Positions 57,785-64,000 of a stretch of DNA of 64,000 bases are shown piece by piece. The notes under the pieces are model-generated. The model was given only the letters and a program-made list of their open reading frames with translations, was not told where the DNA came from and did not search any database. Numbering within the stretch: position 1 is the stretch's first letter; the number at the start of each line of letters is the position of its first letter. Source of the stretch: Thamnidium elegans (lineage: Eukaryota; Mucoromycota; Mucoromycetes; Mucorales; Mucoraceae); NCBI GenBank assembly GCA_025201345.1, contig JAIXMG010000011.1, positions 186,001-250,000 of the forward strand, given 5' to 3'. The position numbers and the translations under genes are program-made.

Positions 57785-60700
57785 AAATGTATTGCTTTTA
57801 AAAAAACCAGTTAATCCGTTTAAGTATAAAAAAATAACTCTCTGAAATAGTAGTTGGTTGACATCTCAGTCCTTAATCATTACATCCACCTGGTATAATA
57901 TAGTATATCTTCAGGCAAATTCCTAATGTATAGTTTCGTTCCACTATAGTACACGTGGTTTCAAATAAAAATATAGTAGGACAAATATTCATTTCTTTAT
58001 TTCTCTTTTACTTTTACTGTTTTTAGTTTAAATACCCGGAAAAAAAAGGGTGTATTAGTATGGAAGAAGTGTATGATCTTCACCAACACATCCATTGCGC
58101 AAATATTTGTAGGTATTACTAGTTAAACTATTAGCTTTCATTTATTGACCTTATATATATAGCCATAGGAAACGGAGAAGTACATATTCAGGTCTTGCCT
58201 GGTTTGAATAGACGCGGGGACGGTTTTGACTATTGGTCAACGTGCGTACATAATAAAATAAACGTGTAATCGTATCATTTTATTAAAGTATCTTTTTGTT
58301 TTAGAAAAGACGCATGTATTAATTACAACAAACAGAAAACAAAAGTTTTAAGTTGGGGCCGTGCGAGCTTTGAATTAAGATCTCACATACGAATTAGTAA
58401 TTTTAAAGATGGATTATATCGTATATCAGAAAAAGAAAAAATTGACTGGAATGAAGATGATATATTCTTTATCAAGGCTGTATCAGATTACATAAACTTA
58501 ATGGTGACAGAATTTATAGAGATGATGGAACCGATGGAATCTTTTGCAACAAAAGTAGCCTCACTTTGTAGGCTTCATTATATATTTATTGTTCCATCTG
58601 ACTGGAGAGAGGAAATACGTGAAGAACTGATTAGACCTATTTTTATTAAAGCGAATTTAATATCACCAGAGGATCACAAAGACAGACTGTTATTTTTTTC
58701 TGATGTAGAATGTTTATGCAGTTATTTAAACCATCACATACCTAACAAACGTTATTTAAAGAAGGCACAGAATACGATTTTATGTAGAATTATACCATCT
58801 GGAAGGAATACGGCGTTAATTAAATTGGATTTAATATCAACTATGAACCCAACATTCAATTTTTTTGATTCTTCTCTTTATCCTAAAGTTGTACGTTCTG
58901 ATTCACTTTTAATTACTTCTGACGAGATCAAAAAATCTTTAAAAAATAAACTTTTAAAACATGAACAAGACTCGGTTGGACGTTGGAATACGTTAAAGCG
59001 ATTACGTAATTCAGTTTGTATGTGGATGATTACGAAAGACATTTACTATTTCGGTTTACCGGGGATTATGGTAATATAATAAAAAGCCAATTTAACCTTT
59101 TTCTTTAACTTTTTTTTTTAGGATACTAGTAACGATGAAGATACACCGTTCAATGTAGACAAAAAACACGAAACACTTATAAAAGCGACATGTACTTTTG
59201 ATATACATGACATATTTGGAAAAGACTTGCTCGAAAAGGTGAAATATATCATCTCTAATAATTTTGTAAAGAAGTACGAGTTTCTTATATTAGAGGATCG
59301 ACCTACATCAGAAGCAAGATCACGTTCTATTTTATTTCCGCTTAAACGAAGAAATACTTTAGCGCCTCCTTTGGTTCGATGGTTAATGCATTTGACCAAG
59401 TTGAATTCCTTAACTTTGATTAATAAAGTTACTTCATTTCCATATGGAGTAGACGTAAATAGTATCATGTTTGGAACTGAGAGAATTGCTCAAGAAGCTA
59501 TTCAAAATGCAAACATCCATTGCAAACCGCGTATGCTATTAGACGAATACTCAGCCCAGTCTTTAACTTTATTTTCAAACTCAAAGCCAAACGCCATCTT
59601 TCATATAGGTAAGTAGTACTAGCACAAATCTTAATCATGTCTTAGTATGTTCGGTACTAACGTATAGACAGATATTTTATTTGCGTATACAAAGTTAACG
59701 CTTTTAATTTTGGATGGCAATGGTTTAGTCAAAGAGATATTTGATCATGATTACTTTGTAGTGGATAAATGGTAATACATGTTTAAATATAAATTGGTTT
59801 GAATCCATACTGATTTAACTCTAGTTTACCTTCCCTGGGATCTTTCTTTAGTATTACAAAATTCACCGCATTGAATGTAATATCTTTGTAAGTATGATAT
59901 TATAACAAATCAGTAAAGAAATGAATTAGTAACTTTTATTTAGGTTTATTCCTTTTGCCGACGAGTACTTGATGTGTGATTACCGCTTTAATCAGCACAT
60001 CACTAAAAACAAAGAAATCATGTCTAAAATTGAAACTATATTAAATGGACGCTGCCCTAGTAATGAAGCATTCATATCTACCACACAGAGGAAATACCAC
60101 GAGGCATTCGTATTGATGTACATAGCTTATATAAAAGAGCTGATATCAGCCAAATTACCAGCACACTTAAAGTCTAATACAAGTGTTACAAAAGTTGGAT
60201 ACTTTGTTATCTTAGAAAAGATGCTATCTATCCAAAGGGACTTGCAAAGTACTATATATACAAGTGGCCTGGTACAGAAGAGTGATGACTTTACAAAGTT
60301 GCGAATTATCACACAAGGTGAAAGACTATTACCTGTAATACAGCAATCTTTTAGGCTAGACTTTCCACTAAAATGCTTTTTTGTATTGGCTCATTTGCAT
60401 GAAGATTATGTATGGTTAACAATAAATCAAGTGGTAGTTGAAGCTAACTCAGAAGAAGAACAGGAAGCAATCATTCTATGCGATAAAGTACTTGATGTAC
60501 CGAATATATACGAAGCTTTGGGCTTAACTATGTGGAATAGCATCACACAAAACATTAATCTTATTAAATTATGTGATAAACATAACGGAAGCGATGATTG
60601 TGTTGTTTCAGAAATTCTTTCATTGAAAGCTAAAACTAATTTTATTGGTAGCTTTAAAGAGTATATAAAAGAACATGTAAGTCAAGTATACCTAGTTTAT

Positions 60701-61750
60701 ACATTTCATCATATAGTGCCTAATATACTCTGATAGATACTGTCAGAGAATGCGGACTGGAATGCTGCTGATATAAACACCATAAGTTTAAATAATGTTT
60801 GCAACTGCAAGGTCAGTTTAACAGTGGATGACATTGTAGAAATTTGTTTTAGACCCGTTCTGCAAAACCTTGCTTCTACTATATCGGCTTCGTTAATAAA
60901 CGTCTTACTATTCGGTAATTATGCAGATGTCGAATACTTTTTTAGCGCGATATATTTCAACCATAATTCGAGGTTCCAGCATGTTCTTGCCAAAATTCTT
61001 AAAGATGAAGCAGACGATTTTAACCAGGAACAAGAAGTTGATATATTATTTTCTGTTTTACCAGAATTACCTAGCCAGCTTTTTAAACCGGTTCTGGAAC
61101 AGGAATCATTTTTATTTAAAGAGTTTACAATTGGTACATTATATCAAGTGTTTAGTGGAAACTATGGGTTCTCAATCGCTTCATATTTAAACGGTGACTA
61201 TTTTTCCTATAAAAACAAGATTACTGATACGGAAAACATTAGTTTAAGCAAATCTATCATGTTCCCGCTTGTAAAAAAAGGAGACATAATAAGAGCTTTC
61301 AAACCAAAACTATTCTATTTAAATCCCCAAAAGATTGCTAGGAACCCCAGTTTCCTCATAGGTATAGCAGTACTCGAGATAATCGTCTTATATAACACAT
61401 AAGTTATATTAATCCTTTTTTTTCGTAATAGGCTATCATAAATTTGAAGCCTTTGGAAATCTAGAGTCCAATGGAGCAATATCACCAAAAAATAAAATAC
61501 CAGACTCGAATGGTTATCAAATAATAGATCTGAAAAGTCACAATTTAAAAGTGGGTGATAATATACCAGTAAACATATATTTAGACCACCAAGGTTATAC
61601 CTCTTCAGTTTTTTTCACAGCAAATGTTGTTGGTGAAAAGATCAGTTTTGGGTCTTCGGAACAATATGGAGAATGCATGTCCTTGTGTAGATTTTAAACT
61701 GTTACTATATATTAATAAAGTAAAATACGTTTATACAACCAATACCTGTA
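57785..61750. repeat. Long inverted repeat, arm 2 (about 4.0 kb)
   Basis: Reverse complement of 19008-23025 over its full length, introns included. The outer edges are near 57785 (TTAAAATGTATTGC) and 61750 (CCAATACCTG). The two arms enclose about 34.8 kb. Confidence 0.9.
58060..61697 (+). CDS. Divergent Hsp70-like (HSPA12-type) protein, copy 2
   Basis: Exons in phase: 58163-58241, 58305-59070, 59122-59608, 59672-59771, 59852-59887, 59944-60676, 60737-61360 and 61432-61697, about 1030 residues. The first exon reads IGNGEVHIQVLPGLNRRGDG and FDYWST, then joins KDACINYNKQKTKVLSWGR. Blocks VPSDWREEIREELIRP, MNPTFNFFDSSLYPKVVR and LLILDGNGLVKEIFDHDY follow. The last exon (HKFEAFGNLESNGAIS to GECMSLCRF) is a beta-rich tail. 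The Hsp70-like assignment rests on block resemblance only, and the DxGTT loop is missing. A preceding candidate start MEEVYDLHQHIHCANIC (58060) splices in the wrong phase for this frame, so the true start is unresolved. Apart from the 5' end, no stop or shift interrupts the frame; this copy is the better-preserved one at the 5' side. Confidence 0.55.
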
Positions 61751-62029
61751 CTTGATTAGTTTAAATTTTTCGTGATACAACGTGCAGGGCTAGGCGATCT
61801 TGTCTAAAGCGTTAGCGTTGTTGTTCAATGTTTACTACTGATAAAACCCTCAAGCCTAAACTGTTGCAGATTTTAGAATCCCTAACTAAATAACTTCATA
61901 TAGAGATATATATTTAGGAAGAGATATATTAATTAAAATGTAAATATATTTTACAATTACGAAAAAAAAAAGAAACTTTTTAAAAATGAATAAAAAACTA
62001 TTTTTATCACTTACTGGATAATCGTACCA

Positions 62030-62430
62030 ATTGACTGCTTCCGGGATTATTCAACCCATATGAAACCGGCTTTTTACCGAATCGTTTAATTTCTGATAAT
62101 GGTTGAATCAACAACACTTTTATGGCTAATGCAAGAAAAACAAAGTCTCCTTTGGTAGCAGTTCTTCTTGACCAAGAAAAAGCGTACGATAGGATACATC
62201 CAGAATATATAGGCCGTGTTCTCTCTCCACCAGGTTTGGTATCTACCCTGGATAAGCTATTTTTTGGAACAAAAATAAATATCTGTTACTCATCACCAGC
62301 TACTTTAAGATTTGATCCAATAATAGGACATGTACCTGATTTTTTTTTCAAAATTCCAAGTTACGCTGATGATTTAGAAGTGTTTTTGAATAGTACTAAG
62401 TATTTTACAGTGCTACAGCTATGTATCTAA
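62030..62430 (+). mobile_element. LINE (non-LTR) reverse-transcriptase fragment
   Basis: Plus-strand frame reads TGFLPNRLISDNG, an in-frame TGA, INNTFMANARKTKSPLV, then VLLDQEKAYDRIHPEYI, which is the RT palm block of LINE elements with its catalytic Asp. SYADDLEVFLNS, the YADD active-site block, follows only about 75 residues later. The normal stretch between them (including the GDPLSP block) is largely missing, so there is an internal deletion. Both ends are truncated. The element is dead. Confidence 0.85.
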
Positions 62431-62909
62431 TGATCTAGTCGCTGCTTGATTTCAGCAGTTATATATAAAAATAAAGTTTTTTTTTTATAATTCATTAAGA
62501 AATAGGAAAGACTTCTCGAGCCCTACGCAGTTATCGTAAATCCTACATGTATTGTACGTACTTGTTATGTTACTATCTGCTATTATTATATCGAATTGAA
62601 TCATTTAAACTGTCTTCGCCTATATTTTTACGATATTCTTTATAGCTATAAAAGTGTTGCTTTTAAATATATTTATAACAACAGGCCAATTTTCTCGGTG
62701 TTGGTACCATTAGAAATTGTTTTATTCTTACTTTTGTAAAAATGGAAAAGGTCTATACATGATGGTAGATGTCAGAGGTAAAGACAAATATTAAGAACTG
62801 TATAGTAGAGTAATAGAGTATGTTAAGTTATTGCTGGTATTACTGCATATAATTATCTCGAAAAAATACAGCCAAACCACTTATATGTTTTATTACTATT
62901 TAAATAAAA
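62431..62909. other. Intergenic, no gene seen
   Basis: AT-rich; nothing supported on either strand. Confidence 0.5.
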
Positions 62910-63491
62910 CTATAAGAGCGTGTCTTGTGCTCTCTTTAGTTCTCTTTTACTCAAGCTTAGAGATAACTGAGCTAATTCTAACGCATTTCGATATTCACAA
63001 ATTTTAGATTTTTTCATTTCAACTTCTTTTTTTAATATGTTGATTTCGGCTGTGTCTTTGACAACTAACTTAATTGGTACCACAATACGAATATCATTTA
63101 AACGAGCTGGTTTCCTAAAAAAAAAAAAAGTTGTCAAGTTAGTACCATACTTTGGTTTATACGAAAAGCTCTTTTTTTTTCTTACATGCAGATAGGACAG
63201 AAGGTTTTTTTATCGCCTAATTTATGTGCTCTTTCAGTAATCCATCGAGTAATACAACTAATAGGGTAAACTTTTATTTAGTTCTAAAACGCAAAAAAAA
63301 AAGGAGATATATACACTCATTCACCTTTTACCAAAGAGATGACCACATTTCAAACTAACTAGGCAATGACCCCCACCACTTGTCCAAACTTCCGAACAAA
63401 TAGTACAAGTAATATGCTCATCTTCTACTTCTCTAGTTTGTGTATTCTCTATCTTTTGCCTTTTATTACTGTCTACATTAATTTCTGCCAT
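62910..63491 (-). CDS. Small RFWD3-like RING finger protein
   Basis: Three exons join in phase: 63491-63325, 63257-63186 and 63114-62910, giving about 147 residues. A C3HC4 RING spans residues 30-85: [30 protein letters not shown] over the splice, and [27 protein letters not shown] is typical of RFWD3-type E3 ligases. A predicted coiled coil ([32 protein letters not shown]) follows, then the stop. The WD40 repeats of full RFWD3 are absent: the stop TAA at 62910 closes the frame and no WD40 sequence is seen downstream. It is either a naturally short RING-coiled-coil protein or a truncated gene. E3 ubiquitin ligase activity is inferred from the RING. Confidence 0.85.
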
Positions 63492-64000
63492 AGAAGGTAT
63501 TTGAGTGCAAAATAAATGTATCCCCTAGTCGTTTTTTATTTTATGATTTATTAAAAGACCCTCCCGGACCGGATTGAGCGAAACAGAAAGAGAGAAAGAG
63601 TCTTTTAAACAAAAGAAAAAGAGAAAAAAGATGTTACTTGGGGGTATAATAAGAAGGTTTAAATGAAAAAGAAAAGTTTCAGTACAACGGTTAGTTTTCG
63701 AACTGCTTGAGGTACATGTACATGGCTAACAAGGTGTCATATACTCTACTCCGTTAACATATCCTACTAATAATATTAAAAATAAAATATCTTCTAATCT
63801 ATTAGAGCTTCAAAACCTGCTCACAGTAAATATCTCCTATGAAAATGATTACGCAACTGCAGATACTTTTAATAAGGCAATTATAGATTTCAAAAAAATC
63901 TATAGAGATTTAATAAAACAAACTACTGAATCGCTCCCTAACAACGTCAACATGCGAACTCAAATAAAATGGTTTTGATAATTGAAATGTGACCATTTTT
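63492..64000. other. RING gene upstream region; coding-like frame at 63733-63978
   Basis: After the RING promoter, a plus-strand frame without internal stops reads LTYPTNNIKNKISSNLLELQ, then DTFNKAIIDFKKIYRDLIKQ, ending at TGA 63976-63978. There is no start codon. Composition resembles coding sequence or a transposon relic; no family recognised. Confidence 0.35.

Overview
The window looks like nuclear DNA from an early-diverging fungus, most likely Mucoromycota (Mucorales-like). It is AT-rich and full of poly-A/poly-T runs. Genes carry many short (about 50-90 bp) GT-AG introns, and gene types include a KilA-N/APSES regulator, an LTE1-like RasGEF, a tubby protein and Hsp70-like orphans. No species can be named from sequence alone. 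All exon boundaries are my manual splice readings, checked by codon phase.

Layout. 1-8.8 kb: a kinesin-4-like motor and a cardiolipin synthase, both on the minus strand. 9.1-12.2 kb: a wrecked block with a truncated unknown gene, a dead Tc1/mariner transposase and three rearranged, partly palindromic copies of an unknown gene family. 12.7-18.2 kb: a tubby-like protein (-) and a large kelch/membrane protein (+). 19.0-23.0 kb: arm 1 of a long inverted repeat carrying a divergent Hsp70-like gene (-), followed by a zinc-finger-like orphan gene with a GC-AG intron. 26.2-28.8 kb: tRNA-Lys, a folded-back LTR fragment and an F-box gene. 28.8-32.1 kb is gene-poor, with simple repeats, a 10-bp minisatellite and a possible MITE. 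32.1-34.0 kb: an APSES regulator and tRNA-Leu.

34.2-41.35 kb holds a 7.17-kb Ty3/gypsy-type retrotransposon (-). It has two 436-bp LTRs that read as identical, a GTGG target duplication, a gag ORF ending in a textbook -1 slippery heptamer, and a pol reading frame broken repeatedly by single-base shifts. After it come a secreted Cys-rich protein (-), endonuclease V (+), a RasGEF (+), an RBM42-like RNA-binding protein (+) and VPS52 of the GARP tethering complex (-). Arm 2 of the inverted repeat (57.8-61.75 kb) carries the second Hsp70-like copy (+). A LINE reverse-transcriptase fragment and a small RFWD3-like RING protein close the window.

The conserved genes are unrelated housekeeping or regulatory functions: microtubule motor, mitochondrial lipid, DNA/RNA repair, Ras signalling, retrograde traffic and ubiquitin. 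The unusual biology is in the repeats: insertions beside tRNA genes, a recently moved but apparently coding-defective retroelement, fold-back structures, and a 4-kb inverted duplication about 35 kb apart that could flip the intervening segment.
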